Assembly (NCBI RefSeq): GCF_000321225.1
Contig: NW_004450943.1
Span: forward strand, 586,283-650,282
Direction of reading: 5' to 3'
Origin: Odobenus rosmarus divergens
Lineage: Eukaryota > Chordata > Mammalia > Carnivora > Odobenidae
DNA: 64,000 nt
The notes beneath the pieces were generated by a model. It was not told the DNA's origin. It was given only the letters and a program-made list of their open reading frames with translations, and did no database searches. A program made the position numbers and the translations under genes. Shown here piece by piece: positions 43,376-54,875 of the stretch (position 1 is the stretch's first letter; each line of letters opens with the position of its first letter).

Positions 43376-44746
43376 GGATAGGCATTCAAGGATAAAAGAA
43401 GCAGGGTTAGGAAGAAGGGGGTGTTCAACACTATCAAATGCTCTGAGGAGTCAAGGACAATAGAGAAATAGAAGAGGTCATTCATCAGACAATGGGGAGA
43501 CTAGCCATGACATTTCAGTGGTCATATCACAGGAGATTAATAGAATGAATTGATAGGGAGCAAATGGAGATAATAAATCAATAAAAGACAACTGTAGGGT
43601 TGTAACTTCATAAAGTTCTATATATATCTATAAATATATATTTATACATTATAACTATATGTGTGTGTAAAATATTTCAGGTAAATTACCTAGCTTGATG
43701 GTAAGATTTTGCTGAACAATTCTTAATTTTTTTGCCATATATCGACAAACTGGAAATTGTAATATAAAGTAGAAAACTGTGAGCAATATAAGGGCAAGAG
43801 TCATGTATCTTTTTCACTGCTATATTCTGAATTTAGTACTATACCCAGATGTCCAATATATGATGAATTAATACATGAAGCATGAAGAAAATGAGAAATA
43901 AAGGAGTGAGCCCAAGTCAAGGCAAGAAGAATGGCTCGCATTCACTTCTTGCTTGCTCTTTACAAATAGTACAGCTCCACCATTGATCCCTAGCTACTAA
44001 AGGAAGGAGAACCCTTTCTGTATTTTAGCTTAGGGCCTTATAACTTAACTCATGCCAATGAACAGAGTATTTCATCTTTTATACTTTTTTCTCAAATTCT
44101 TTCCTTACCTACCATTTATTTTTTTCCTAAGTTAACTTTAATTCCTTCAATATTTTCCTTTCCCAGGCCTCTACAAATGGAGAGAGTCATCTTTCTGTGT
44201 ATCTACACTTCTGTTAGGAAACATTTTCAAGACTAAATTATAATAGGAAATCAAGGGTCCCCAGAAGATACAGTAATGAACAGTGGTAAGTAACCCACCT
44301 TTTGAGATAGAGAACACTTACTCTTCTATGTTAGGGACTTAGCAACAGAGAAGTCACAGAAGAGATCATTATTTCATGAATCTGGTAGTAGGTCCCAAAC
44401 AAGCCCACAGAAATGGAAGATCTTAAATATAGTCCCAGCAACAATGAGTGAGAGGAAATTGACAGAAACTAACTCTTACTAAGATACCACATGCCCAGAA
44501 TCAATAAAAAGGCAGCAGGAATTAAACAACTAAGCTTTAGGACAGATCACCAGGAAGTCTGGGTTTTGAAAAAATCTCTAGTGAATGTAGCCTACCAAAA
44601 GATACTCAGTGGATCTGGTTTTCTTAGAAATTCACCATGTTTGGTAAAAAAAAACTCTCTATATACCACATCCACTACCCCTACTCACATCAGCCAGCCC
44701 TCAGCCAACAAGATACTTTTTATATAGTACTTATCAATTTCTTATC
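43376..44746. other. Mostly unclassified sequence
   Basis: 43383-43600 resembles an unnamed ancient repeat ('gtgttcaacactatcaaatgctctgaggagtcaagg'). An AT dinucleotide-rich patch is at 43617-43672. No gene seen. Confidence 0.45.
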
Positions 44747-44761
44747 TATACAATGTTTTTA

Positions 44762-44948
44762 TTTTTTTTAAAGATTTTATTTATTTATTTGACAGAGAGA
44801 GAGAGGGAACACAAGCAGGAGGAGTGGGAGAGGGAGAAGCCCACTCCCTACTGAGCAGGGAGCCCGACCCGGGGCTTGATCCCAGGACCCTGGGATCATG
44901 ACCCGAGCCGAAGGCAGATGCTTAATGACTGAGCTACCCAGGTGCCCC
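44762..44948 (-). mobile_element. Can-SINE, recent
   Basis: 'aaagattttatttatttatttgacagag', 'tactgagcagggagcccgacccggggcttgatcccaggaccctgggatcatg', 'ctacccaggtgcccc'. Perfect 15-bp duplication TATACAATGTTTTTA at 44747-44761 and 44949-44963. Confidence 0.97.
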
Positions 44949-44963
44949 TATACAATGTTTTTA

Positions 44964-45854
44964 AATAAGCACAATAAATATTTTTAAGAAACTAATGTCA
45001 GTGCCCATTTCTCTAGACAGAAAAGGATGACTTTAATAGGTGAAGGCACGAGGGACTCTTGGATACACCTGCAAAGTTTCTGTCCCCAGTCCTCTTCCAA
45101 GAAAATCAGCCTCTACCCCAGAGGTCCACAAGAATTTGCAGAAGGTTTAATCTTCCCAGGAACAGATTTTTCCCACCTCCCTGCCACCTTTCCCTACCCA
45201 ATGGAACAGAAGGGAGAATCACAGGAAAAATAAGTTTTCTTAAAAATGCAGGCCTTTGGAGATGGATGTGCTTTTATAATATTTAGATTATAAAAGCAAA
45301 ATAGTGTTCTTTTTTTACACCATACAAATTCTTATTGGCCAGGACTTAAATGGGGAAGGAATTCTGTCATTTAGAGATGCAGTATAATGTGGTTACATTT
45401 CAGCTCTAATAACCAAACCACTGGGTTTGAATCCAAAACTTGGAAATGAGACAAAAGGATAATTATATCTGTTTTTTTATATGACAGTGGAACATCATCT
45501 AACAGGCTCACTGGAGGACTATTTAATTTGCTTTTTAATTTTTTTTTAACTTATTAAGACCCAGAATCTCTCTGGTTATGTGTTAATTTATAAATTATTG
45601 TCAAGAAATGCAAATAGTTTCTGTATTATAGGGAAGATAACTCCAAAGATTATAGTTTTATTGACTTATAAGACATTAACCAGTTTGTCTCTAATTTAGC
45701 AAACCTATTTCAGTATGCCTTTCCCAACTGATAAGATAAATATCTGTTCTCCAAATGCTCTTTGAACTACCTTTACCATCCTGCTGGTCCCCTCATTAAT
45801 GAGTCACATTTTGATACGTATCTACTTTATATGAGATGTTTTAAGTATTTTTTC
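44964..45854. other. Unique sequence
   Basis: AT-rich after 45240. No repeat or gene recognised. Confidence 0.4.
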
Positions 45855-45985
45855 ATATATATTTTGACCTTAGCTTGTGACTTTAGGTATGTTAAATCTG
45901 TGTCTCAGTTTCCATATCTGTAAAATCAGAATAATATTAGAGTACCTACCTCAGAAGGTAATTGTAAGAATTAAATTAGTTAATA
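45855..45985 (+). mobile_element. MIR SINE, sense
   Basis: 'ttgtgactttaggtatgttaaatctgtgtctcagtttccatatctgtaaaatcagaataata', 'acctacctcagaaggtaattgtaagaattaaattagtt'. 5' head missing; the L1 begins right after it. Confidence 0.85.
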
Positions 45986-46935
45986 TTGGGAAACAAAAGG
46001 AAAATTAAACTATTGGAACTACACCAAAATAAAAAGTTTTTGCATAGCAAAGGAAGCCATTAACAACAACAACAAAAAAGACAGCCTACTGAATGGGAGA
46101 AGATATTTGCAAATGATGTACCTGATAAGGGGTTATATCCAAAGTATATAAAGAGCTTATACAATTTGACAGCAAAAAAGCCCAAAACATTCCAATTAAA
46201 AAATGGGCAGAAGACCTGAATAGACATTTTTCCAAAGAAGCCATACAGATGGCCAACACACACATGAAAAGATGCTCAGCATCACTCATCATCAGGAAAA
46301 TGCAAATCAAAACCTCAATGAGATATCACCTCACACTAGTCAGAATAGCTAGTATCAAAAAAACAAAAAATTAACAGTGTTGGTAAGGATGTGGAGAAAA
46401 AGGAACCTTTGTACAATGTTGGTGGGAATGTAAGTTGGTGCAACCATTATGGAAAACAGTATGGAGGTTCCTCAAAAAATTAAAAATAGAGGGCACTTGG
46501 GGGGCTCAGTTGGTTAAACGACTGCCTTCAGCTCAGGTCATGATCCCAGAGTCCTGGGATGGAGTCCCACATCAGGTTCCTGGCTCAGCAGGGAGCCCAC
46601 TTCTCCCTCTGACTCTCTCCCCTCTCATGCTGTTTCTCACTCTCTCTCTCTCAAATAAATAAATAAGTCTTTATAAAAAAATTTTTTTTAAAAATTAAAA
46701 ATAGAAATACCATATGATCTAGTAATTCCACTATTGGGCATTTACCCAAAGGAAATGAAAACACTAATCTGAGAAGATAAATGCACCCCTATATTTATTG
46801 CAGCATTATTTATAATAATCAAGATATGGAAGCAACCCAAGTGTCCATCCATAGATAAATGAGTAGAGAAGATGTATACACACATGCACACATAATGGAA
46901 TATTACTCATAAAAATATATAGGTGTTTGTCAAAT
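45986..46935 (+). mobile_element. L1MA ORF2 end, split by SINE
   Basis: Sense L1: 'actacaccaaaataaaaagtttttgcatagcaaagg', 'gaatgggagaagatatttgcaaatgatg', 'aaatgggcagaagacctgaatagacatttttcc', 'gagatatcacctcacactagtcagaatagc', 'ttggtgcaaccattatggaaaacagtatggagg', then 'accatatgatctagtaattccact' and 'gtgtccatccatagataaatg'. Not coding. Confidence 0.93.
46491..46689 (+). mobile_element. Can-SINE nested in L1MA
   Basis: 'gggcacttggggggctcagttggttaaacgactgccttcagctcagg' head, 'ctctgactctctcccctctcatgctg', AAATAAATAAATAAG tail. Perfect 16-bp duplication AAAAATTAAAAATAGA at 46475-46490 and 46690-46705. Confidence 0.96.
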
Positions 46936-47239
46936 AAACTTAAATAAAAGGCTTTAGAAGTCACTTTTCAGCATCCAGACTAGATCATAATGTGGGTTAT
47001 TTACCCCCTCTTCTTCTTGGGTCTTTGTGTCACTAACAACCTGAAGTAGAGATCTGAGCATCCTAGAGCAAGGGTTGAGAAGTTGCCAAGCATTGGGATG
47101 ACCCAGATTTCAATGGGGAAAGGGTGGTGTATGTTTAAGGTAACTATCCAAGTTTTCTGTATATCATGGGCCTGTTCAGAGCAAGGATCTGTTATAGGCT
47201 TTCTGATAAGGCAGGAAACATTTAATTTTGAATGGAAAT
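46936..47239. other. Unique sequence
   Basis: Nothing recognised. Confidence 0.4.
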
Positions 47240-47345
47240 TATGCTACTCTGTCGTTTTGCAGATGAGGACAAAGACAAAGAGTTGCCTGAATCTTCCCAA
47301 GAGCACTCACATAGATTATGGTGGAGTTGAGGTGAGAGCCTTGGC
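47240..47345 (-). mobile_element. Possible MIR, antisense
   Basis: 'ttttgcagatgaggacaaagacaaagag', 'cttcccaagagcactcacatagattatggtggagttgag' resemble the antisense MIR core. Diverged. Confidence 0.5.
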
Positions 47346-48200
47346 CCAAGGGGACAAAGCTACTTCCTCACTGAACTTCAAGTCCTGCCCCAAAGGGTAG
47401 TAACTACAAAAGATATTAGAAGGAAGAGGAAGGGGAAGGAAGGAAGACAGGGAAGTAAAAGAGGTAAACTTCTCTAACTTTCCTACTTCATTTTTTTGCC
47501 AAAGGGTAGTTTCATGGATACAACCTGATAGGATTCACAGAGTGCCCAACAAACAGTTGAGAACTGTATGCTATTTCATTTTCTAATGAAGATGATGTCC
47601 TCTTTAGCCTCTTGCAAATATCCTAAGCTCTTGCTTCAATGATATAGCCCTAGGGTGTTCAGCAAACTCCTTTTTCAGAAAATAGCTCTCTTGTAGTAAT
47701 CTCTTCAAGATTACTCTTGCCTGTCATTTCCTAAGGCTTCCTTGCAGCCCATAAGGAATCTCACTAACCCTTGGCCAACACTGAGTGAAGTGAAAGTCAC
47801 TCCCTCAACTGCTCTCTCTTTCTCTCCCATTAGTCTTCCCTTTCATTTCCCTGGATAGCGATTTCCAGGCCCCTTGATTTTAGGCGACTTATGAGGGTCG
47901 CCTAAGAACCCTCTCAAACCACACTCTGCCAACAGCACAAGGAGTGAAGAGAAGGTCTCTCCTCCTCTTCAGACCCTAATCTCTCTACGTCATTCTTTTG
48001 AGTTCCTCCTCACTTGGCTGAGGAAGGAGAAAAGCACTCCTGACCCTCCTTTCTGAAGCCTCTCTGCCTACATATTCCAAGATTCTTCCTCAGTGCACTC
48101 TCCAAGCTTCTATTATATAGGCTGTTGGAAGAGATGGTTACTAGATCAGTTTGGCCTCCTTCTGGCAAGTCCTTTTCAGATCTCTTAAAATAGATCAGGC
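47346..48200. other. Unique sequence
   Basis: No repeat family or gene recognised; purine-rich at 47410-47460. Confidence 0.45.
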
Positions 48201-48204
48201 GTAT

Positions 48205-48275
48205 GTCAACTACACGTGTGTGTGTGTGTGTGTAGTTGACTTAGGGGTGACATACACACACACGCACACACACAC
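48205..48275. repeat. Hairpin with GT loop next to CA run
   Basis: GTCAACTACAC (48205-48215) and its exact inverse GTGTAGTTGAC (48230-48240) enclose a (GT)n loop. A CA run follows at about 48252-48275, so the GT and CA tracts can also pair over a short spacer. No gene or RNA family recognised. Confidence 0.9.
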
Positions 48276-48384
48276 GTCTCAGACATATATCTCAGACATT
48301 TTCCCCCACCTTGTCAAACAAAAAGGTCACCCTGCCACTCTCACTTCTAATCCCTACCATACCCTGCAAAATGCATATCTTCTT

Positions 48385-48500
48385 TAGGTAAGGAAACATG
48401 CTTAGAGACTTGCCCAAGACCATTCAGCGTGCAACTGGTAGAGCTGGGATTTGAACCTGAGATGCTTGACTTTAGAGCCTATACCCTTTGTACTATGGTT
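48385..48500 (-). mobile_element. MIR SINE, antisense, 5' head part
   Basis: 'gagacttgcccaagaccattcagcgtgcaactggtagagctgggatttgaacctgagatgcttgactttagagcctataccctttgtactatgg' is the reversed MIR head with its tRNA-like box B (inverse of GGTTCAAATCCC). Confidence 0.9.
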
Positions 48501-49259
48501 CCATCAGTCCTGGCTCACAAATTAAATCAATCAAAAAGCATTTTTTTTCATTTTCAAGATAAAATATTGGACACTCCTCTGATGAGTTGCACGGGACTGC
48601 TTTGAGTCCTGTTGTCAGAGAGATATAGTATCCACAGTCAAACTGTCAAATTGCTGGAACAAAAACAAACAAACAAAATATTATCTGCCAAGGAATACAG
48701 CAGCAGATTAAGGGCAGTCATTTCTGTTCTTTCACAGCATCTGTATGAGCAAGATATTGAGAATATTAACCTTCATTCTATAAACCTTCATCCAGAAAGT
48801 TGCCTCATGTTCGTCCTAGCTCTCGTGCTCTGCCTCCCATAAACACATCTGGTTATATGTCGGTGGGGTCTTTAGAAACTAGAGGAGGCGCTCCCAGGAC
48901 ACAAGGGAGTTAGGATCCCCATAGTTCCATTACAGCAGCTCAGGGGGCCCACAAGAAATTCATATATCTTGCCCCCTAAACTCCAAGAGTCTGACCACTC
49001 CCACTGCAACCCTTTTTCCTCGCCCAGCCATCCCAGACCACTCCAGGCAGGCTCCCACCTTAATCCTTTCAAACCAAATCCAATGCCTTTCACCCCAAAC
49101 TGTTCTGCCATTACACCCTTCCTAAATGAATGGCACACAAGAACTGGCTACCTAACTTGTGAGGTCTGGTCCAAAATGAAAATATAGGGTGCCTTGTTCA
49201 AAAACCATTAAGAATTTCAAGACAGCAATAGCAGAGCATTAAACCAAGTGCAAGGCCCT
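48501..49259. other. Unique sequence
   Basis: No repeat or gene recognised. 48590-48850 is repeat-free and could be another weak conserved segment. Confidence 0.4.
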
Positions 49260-49430
49260 GTGTGACTTTAATTAAGTTCTTCAACTGCTCTGTTACTGGC
49301 ATTTATTGCCTTCTCATCCATTGCCCCCACTTCACCATGAATAACTTGAGAGAAGAGAACGTGCCTTCATTTTGTGTCCTGGGGCTAGCTCCATGGTCTT
49401 TCAATAAGGGTTGAAAGAATGAATAAAAGA
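49260..49430 (+). mobile_element. Possible L2 3' end
   Basis: 'tactggcatttattgccttctc', 'gagaagagaacgtgccttcattttgtgtcctggggctagctccatggtctttcaataagggttgaaagaatgaat' has the L2-like closing pattern. Confidence 0.5.
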
Positions 49431-50519
49431 GCAAGAAGATTGTCACCTGTCCTCCAGAACTTTGACACTTCAAGGTCACTCTGCCTTTGGAGAACAGAAG
49501 GAGCAGAGCAGCCTACCTAGATATTTGTTGGGACAGGGCCCTGTTAGGGGGACATGAAGCATGCTCATGTAACCAGGCCTGGGAACCACCATCCACCAGT
49601 CACTCCAACCAGAAACCAAGATTTCTCAACTCTTCTGTCTGCCCTCTCCATACTCTTTATTCTCACATATATAATAAACTACTATATTCTGTCAATCCTA
49701 GCTCCTTAAAAGTACTCAAATCTGGCTCCTTTCTCTCCTCACTGCCAACACCTCACTTCAGGCCTGAATCATTTTTCACTTGGTGTATTAGGGTAAAGGG
49801 CTGAGCTGCTGTAATAGAGAGACTCAACAATGCAGCGATCAGAGTTTGAAACCAGATTTGTCTCACTCCAAAGCACAGGTCCTTAACCTATAAGGGTATT
49901 TTCTAAGAAGTTGAAAAGTTCTTAGAAGTAAGAATAGAAGAGTATATTATTCAGGGCTCTTTTGGATGCAAGTGATAGAGACTCAACTTAAACTAAAAAA
50001 GGAGGAGAGGAATGGATTGGTCCCCATAATGGGAGAGTGCAAAGGATAGTTATTTTCAGGAACCAGCTAGATCCAGGGCTTTGAACAATGTTATCGGGGA
50101 CCCAACCCTTGACTCTGCTTTTCTTTGTTTATTGGTCTCACTCCTTTCTATTTCAAATGGCTTTCTTTAGGGAGCAATGGAAGACAAAATACAAGCAGTT
50201 CTGGCTCACATGACCCAAAACCTGGTCCTCATCTTTGCTATCTTAGATACTTAATTTGACTAGAGTCAGGAGTTGATGAGCTTCCGGGAAGCCAATTATG
50301 CCAGTTTGGAGGCACATGTGTTGCAGCAAGCTACAGGCCATGTCCACTTCTCTGACTGAGATGTGGTCCCTGATGCCCTCCTATAAGTGTGAGCATACTT
50401 TCCCCATAGACTCCCCCTGACTTCCCGGCAGACTTCCAGGCAGGCTGCTCTGCTCTGCATTCTCTCAAAGTAGCTCGAGTTTGCAGTGTCAGGGACCCTT
50501 GACACTCCTGAGAGTCCTG
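49431..50519. other. Unique sequence
   Basis: Includes an LTR-like or unclassified piece near 49935-50500 ('agggctcttttggatgcaagtgatagagactcaactta'), which looks like an old repeat but is not assigned. No gene. Confidence 0.4.
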
Positions 50520-50880
50520 CTCATTTATTCATTTCATTTCAACCCTATGGAAAGCCTACTGTAGAAGGCACATTCTCTGCCCTCAAGTTGCTCACAGTGT
50601 AGTGGGGGCAAATGAATGAGAAAATAATAAACTCCACTACAGAGCAGTTGAAGGTCTTACTAAAGTTACATAGAAGGAACAGTGGAGAATGCCCAAGATG
50701 ATGAGGTCCTGGGCTGTTATAATATTTACCATGCTGAGTTACCATGTGTTCATCGGTTCCCTTATAAGAATGTAAGCTTTTTAAAGGAAAGGACATATCC
50801 TATTTCCCTCTTTATCCCTAACATGTAATACTCAGTATAGACATAGTAAGTGCTTGATCCAAATAAATGAGGATAAGAAT
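50520..50880 (+). mobile_element. Ancient repeat pieces, L2-like end
   Basis: 50520-50690 ('cattctctgccctcaagttgctcacagtgtagtgggggca') and 50690-50880 ('tgtaagctttttaaaggaaaggacatatcc', 'agtatagacatagtaagtgcttgatccaaataaatgagg') resemble old mammalian repeats; the second part is L2-like. Confidence 0.5.
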
Positions 50881-51094
50881 ATAAGTGAAAGGATTTTCAA
50901 CATTTCCTAAACGCCCACTACATTCAAGGCTTTGTGGTGGAGGTGAGGGAAACAAGGATGATTAACTTCCTGTTTTTATAGGGAGATGGTCCAGAGGAAA
51001 GGATTCTTAAAAAGTTAGCTGAGACTTCTTAAGAACTGGACTGTTGTATCTAAAGACCAAAAGTTCCCTCCTACTGACTCCTAAAACAATGGAG
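50881..51094. other. Unique spacer
   Basis: Nothing recognised. Confidence 0.4.
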
Positions 51095-51450
51095 CTTGAG
51101 CCGGTAAACTCATTACCCTTCTCTGCCCTGCAATTGAATAGACAAATAACTCTTTAGTTAGTCATTATGCTCTAATCAGAGTAATTTCCATGCAAGAGGG
51201 TGGATTGAGTTTGTTCCCCAATTGTAACATTTGTGAAATTCAACCACAAGTCCATTTATTAATGGTAATTAGTGGTCTATAAATAAAGCACAATCCTTTA
51301 GATACAGAAACCAAGCCATGAGCTTGTTTGAAATGTAAACAAGATATTCATGGATTTGCTAATTGTAATTCCCTGTTTGGCCTTTGGCCAACCTTCATTC
51401 CCTGGAAGTGGCCACTGATTGAAATGTTACGTGTGCTCTGATGATGAGTC
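51095..51450. promoter_or_regulatory. Putative conserved enhancer with perfect NFI site
   Basis: Repeat-free and AT-rich. TTGGC-CTTTG-GCCAA at 51377-51391 is a perfect full nuclear factor I palindrome. A FOX-type TGTAAACA is at 51334-51341, and TAATTAG-like homeodomain sites at 51266-51272 and near 51356-51370. There is no open frame of note. Spacing of several strong sites in 150 bp suggests an enhancer; activity, tissue and target cannot be told from the sequence. Confidence 0.5.
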
Positions 51451-52411
51451 CTGAGGGGTCAGAATCTAGGATTTGTGGGTTTATAATCCAGAAGCCTACT
51501 ACCTTCTTACTCAAATATTTATTGAGTCCCTGCAGTGTTTGGGTCAATGGGTTATCCAAATATGAATACAGCACAATTCCAGGAAGGTAAGAACTTAAAT
51601 TTTGCTGTTAGATGTGGACTCAAATATTAGGGGTGCCCGGTGGGGCCACAGAAATGGCCCAGGGATCTCTAAAGTTTGAGGGGTAGAGGGGAAAGAAGAA
51701 GCCTTCCTAAAGGTAGTAACATCTGAGAGGGGATAGATTGAAAAATGTTCTAAAAAGAAAAAAAAGTTGGTATCAACAGCTATTAGCATAAAAATTGAGC
51801 ATTGTAAAATATTCCAATTTGTAACTTGGGAGATTTTTATATAAAAGTCCGTATTTCTAACTTCTCTTGTAAAGTCAGGAGATCCAACAGCACTAAGCCC
51901 ACTCTTCATTCTGTCTGACAACAAGACGCTGAGTCTAGGTTTCAAAATTCCCCACAGATGTTAATCTTTGGGCTTCAGGCACACGAGAAATTAGAATTCC
52001 TGAAAATTCTTGGAAATTCCTCCAAATCATAAGGTGTTCTTAAAATATCTTCCAAATTCTTCAAAACTGTTACTTATTATTATGGATATTTTAAACCATT
52101 TTAATAAATACTAAATATGAAGCTTAGCAGTATTTACAATTAAATGTAGGCTACAATAAACACTGGAAAAGACTAGGGAATATCACTGGTGGTATTCATA
52201 TAGATCTCCTAGCAAAGTTGCTAACACTATATAGAATCGTGTGTCAAACTGTCGATTTTGCTTCCAAACTTGTTCTTTTTTAGAACACCATTTACAGGAT
52301 TTGTATTAAGTATACTATTGATATAAATTTAATATTTATTTGCAAAACTGACTTACGTATAACCTTCAGTTCCACATGTCTGGGTTTCCTGCTTGTTTTC
52401 AGCTTGACATC
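51451..52411. other. Unique sequence
   Basis: No gene or clear repeat; AT-rich from 51990. Confidence 0.4.
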
Positions 52412-52424
52412 AGTGGATTCATTT

Positions 52425-52664
52425 TTTTTTCTTCTAAAAATTTTATTTATTTATTTGAGACAGAGAGAGAGAGAGACAGCAGAGCGAGAGAGAGAGAGAG
52501 AGCATGAGCTGGGGTGGGGGAGAGCAGAGGGAGAGGGAGAAGCAGGCTCCCCACTGAGGAGGGAGCCAGACAACACAACACGCTGCTGGGCTTTATCCCA
52601 GACCCTAGGATCATGACCTGAGCCAAAGGCAGACGCTTAACCAACTGAGCACCCAGGCACCCCT
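52425..52664 (-). mobile_element. Can-SINE
   Basis: Reverse SINE with expanded GA tract (52460-52502) to 'gagcacccaggcacccct'. Target AGTGGATTYATTT at 52412-52424 and 52665-52677, one base different. Contains a small insertion (ACAACACAACACGC) in the head. Confidence 0.94.
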
Positions 52665-52677
52665 AGTGGATTTATTT

Positions 52678-53019
52678 GACCCAGTGATGTCTCCATGTTG
52701 ACTGCTAAACTTTAATTCTTGCTGAAATATTATAATACTTTTTATTTTCCTTATTTCTTGATGGATTTTTTCTTGGGATTCAAGGTTCACAGAGACATAT
52801 ACATTTTCTAAGAAATGCTGGGAAAGAATACCAGCATGGAAACACTCGCTGGGTCTGAGTAGCCCCCTGACTCCCTTGGGATGTGTGTTGTCTAATTCTC
52901 CAAAGTCTACAACAGCTTTGCTTTTCCTCCCCTAAATTGAGACAAGTGTTAGATACCATTAATCATTTTCCCTTTAGTTATATGTCTGCCTGGCCCCAAA
53001 CATATTTTGGTCTTGCCTC
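52678..53019. other. Unique sequence
   Basis: Nothing recognised. Confidence 0.4.
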
Positions 53020-53480
53020 TGGGCTTAGGTGGATGAAGGCCAGGGACATTTGAAAGGACAGGGGCAAGAGCAATAGCTGGTTTGAGTCTAGATGATGGGG
53101 AAATGTTGCTGAACTATCATTGGATAGCAAGCTAAGATGTTTGTCTTACTCAATGGGAAGCTATCAAAGGTTTTAAAGAAGCATGACACCACCAAAGCCA
53201 CATATTAGGAAGATGAATCTGGTAACAGCATAAAAGACAGTCCCAGAGGCCATGAGCTGAAGGCAGGAGGCTCATGATGGGGTCCCTTGAAGGAGAGAAT
53301 GAGAGCTTGAAACAAAGTGTAGGCAGTAGATGCAAAATGAAAGTAGACACCAGGTACATTGTGAGGGAGGGTGAACACTTGGCCGCTCATTGGAAGGTAG
53401 TGCTAAGAGAGTAGGCTCTGAGGTTTTAAATCTGCAGGGTCTGAGCCATCCAGCTTGTCCAAGAATGAGAACATCAGGGA
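53020..53480. repeat. Possible ancient interspersed repeat
   Basis: Word order 'actcaatgggaagctatcaaaggttttaaagaagcatgacacc', 'ggaagatgaatctggtaacag', 'ggcaggaggctcatgatgg' fits an old mammalian repeat also hinted at near 20.2, 43.4 and 50.5 kb. Family not named. Confidence 0.45.
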
Positions 53481-53678
53481 AAGAAGTAGGCAAGACCATA
53501 GCTGAACAAAGGTCCAGCTGCCCAGGATCCCACTAAAATACATTCACAGGTAAAGAGGGATGAACAATAAGGTGTCCTCACCTTTTGCACACCTCTGCCC
53601 CTTTATAAAGCTCTCAACTTTCAGGGGACACCAGCTTTGCATCTGCCAGCCATAGGAAAGGAGATAAACTTTGTTTCC

Positions 53679-53697
53679 AAAAAAAAAAAAAAAAAAA
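53679..53697. repeat. A-run
   Basis: About 19 A just before the next SINE. Possibly the tail of an older, unrecognised retrocopy. Confidence 0.8.
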
Positions 53698-53712
53698 TGG
53701 GGGATTCTCACA

Positions 53713-53878
53713 GGGTGCCTGCGTGGCTCAGTCAGTTGGTTGAGCATCTGCCTTGGGCTCAGATGATCTCAGGTCCTGGGATTGAGCCTCGTGTCAGCAG
53801 GGAGTCTGCTTCTCCCTCTCTCTCTGTGATAGCTCTTACTCTCTCAAATAAATAAATTTTTTTAAAAGTTAAAAAAAA
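53713..53878 (+). mobile_element. Can-SINE, internally shortened
   Basis: 'gggtgcctgcgtggctcagtcagttggttgagcatctgccttgg' head, middle missing about 30 bp compared with other copies, TCAAATAAATAAATT tail. Target GGATTCTYACA at 53702-53712 and 53879-53889. Confidence 0.93.
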
Positions 53879-53889
53879 GGATTCTTACA

Positions 53890-54169
53890 ATTGCTTAAAA
53901 TTGTGTTTTGTTGTTTTTTCCCTTAATATGGCCTCGGTTACAGCCAGGGGAAAAGACAGGATTCTCTTTGCACTGCAAGGAGTTGCCTTGTCTAGATTTT
54001 TGTATAAAACTTCAACCAGTGTGCTGCCCTCCAGAACCCCCCCATCACCCAGGACCACAGCACACTGCTCCCACCTGGGCTGCCTACATCAGTTAGCCAC
54101 TCTTTGAGCACTCCCTCACCCTCCCCAGCCCTCAGTAATTCAGGCCTTCTCACGGCCTGAGCTGCAGCT
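53890..54169. other. Unique sequence
   Basis: Nothing recognised. Confidence 0.4.
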
Positions 54170-54360
54170 GCCCATTACCTAGGAGAGTTAATAAGAAATT
54201 CACCTTCCCTCCCTGGCACAAATGAATTCCAGTCAGTTCATTCTCACAGGAAATAAATTTTAAAATGGAAATTAAACAAAACAATTGCTAGGAAAGGTAA
54301 TAACGTGTCGCCCCTGAATTCTGCCTCTGAGAGGAATATATTACAATTCCCAAGATCATG
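54170..54360. promoter_or_regulatory. Weak candidate conserved element
   Basis: Repeat-free, AT-rich with 'cccattacctaggagagttaataagaaattc' and 'aaattaaacaaaacaattgctagg' (HOX/SOX-like words). Weaker than the other candidates. Confidence 0.3.
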
Positions 54361-54594
54361 GCAGGCTCAGAGAAACACAGACATAAGGCTTTTGTAGTGG
54401 TGGGACAGGCAGGCCCCATGCCTCTTGTGTCCATTCTCTGGTGCCCCATCAGGCTATTAAATGGGTCTCAAAACCACATATCTACCCCTCAAAATGCAGG
54501 GGCCACATGGAGGTAAGAGCCTCTGCACTCACTTCAGAATTCTTGGTGGCCTGGAGTCGCAATGTCTTTGTCCCCAGGACTGTTTCCACACCAA
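54361..54594. other. Unique spacer
   Basis: Nothing recognised. Confidence 0.4.
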
Positions 54595-54875
54595 TCAAGA
54601 CACTGGGCACTCTAATACAGTGATTAAGAGACAGGTTTGTGGTGGATACAGACTCTTCCATTTACTACCTGCGTGACCTTGGGCAAATTACTTAAAACAC
54701 TCTAAGCTTTGGTTCCTTTATCTGTTAAATAGGATTAAAAAAAAAACTTAAAAAAAAAACAACAACCTCTGCCTCATAGGATTACTGTGAAAGCAAATAA
54801 ATTAATTCTTGCAAAGCCCAGTGCCTCACAGATCATAAGTGCTCAATAAATGTCAGTTTTTATTATTATCCTATT
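54595..54875 (+). mobile_element. MIR SINE, sense
   Basis: 'atacagtgattaagagacagg', 'ttccatttactacctgcgtgaccttgggcaaattactta', 'ataggattactgtgaaag', 'agcccagtgcctcacagatcataagtgctcaataaatgtc'. Nearly complete, with two A-runs near 54735-54760. Confidence 0.9.
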
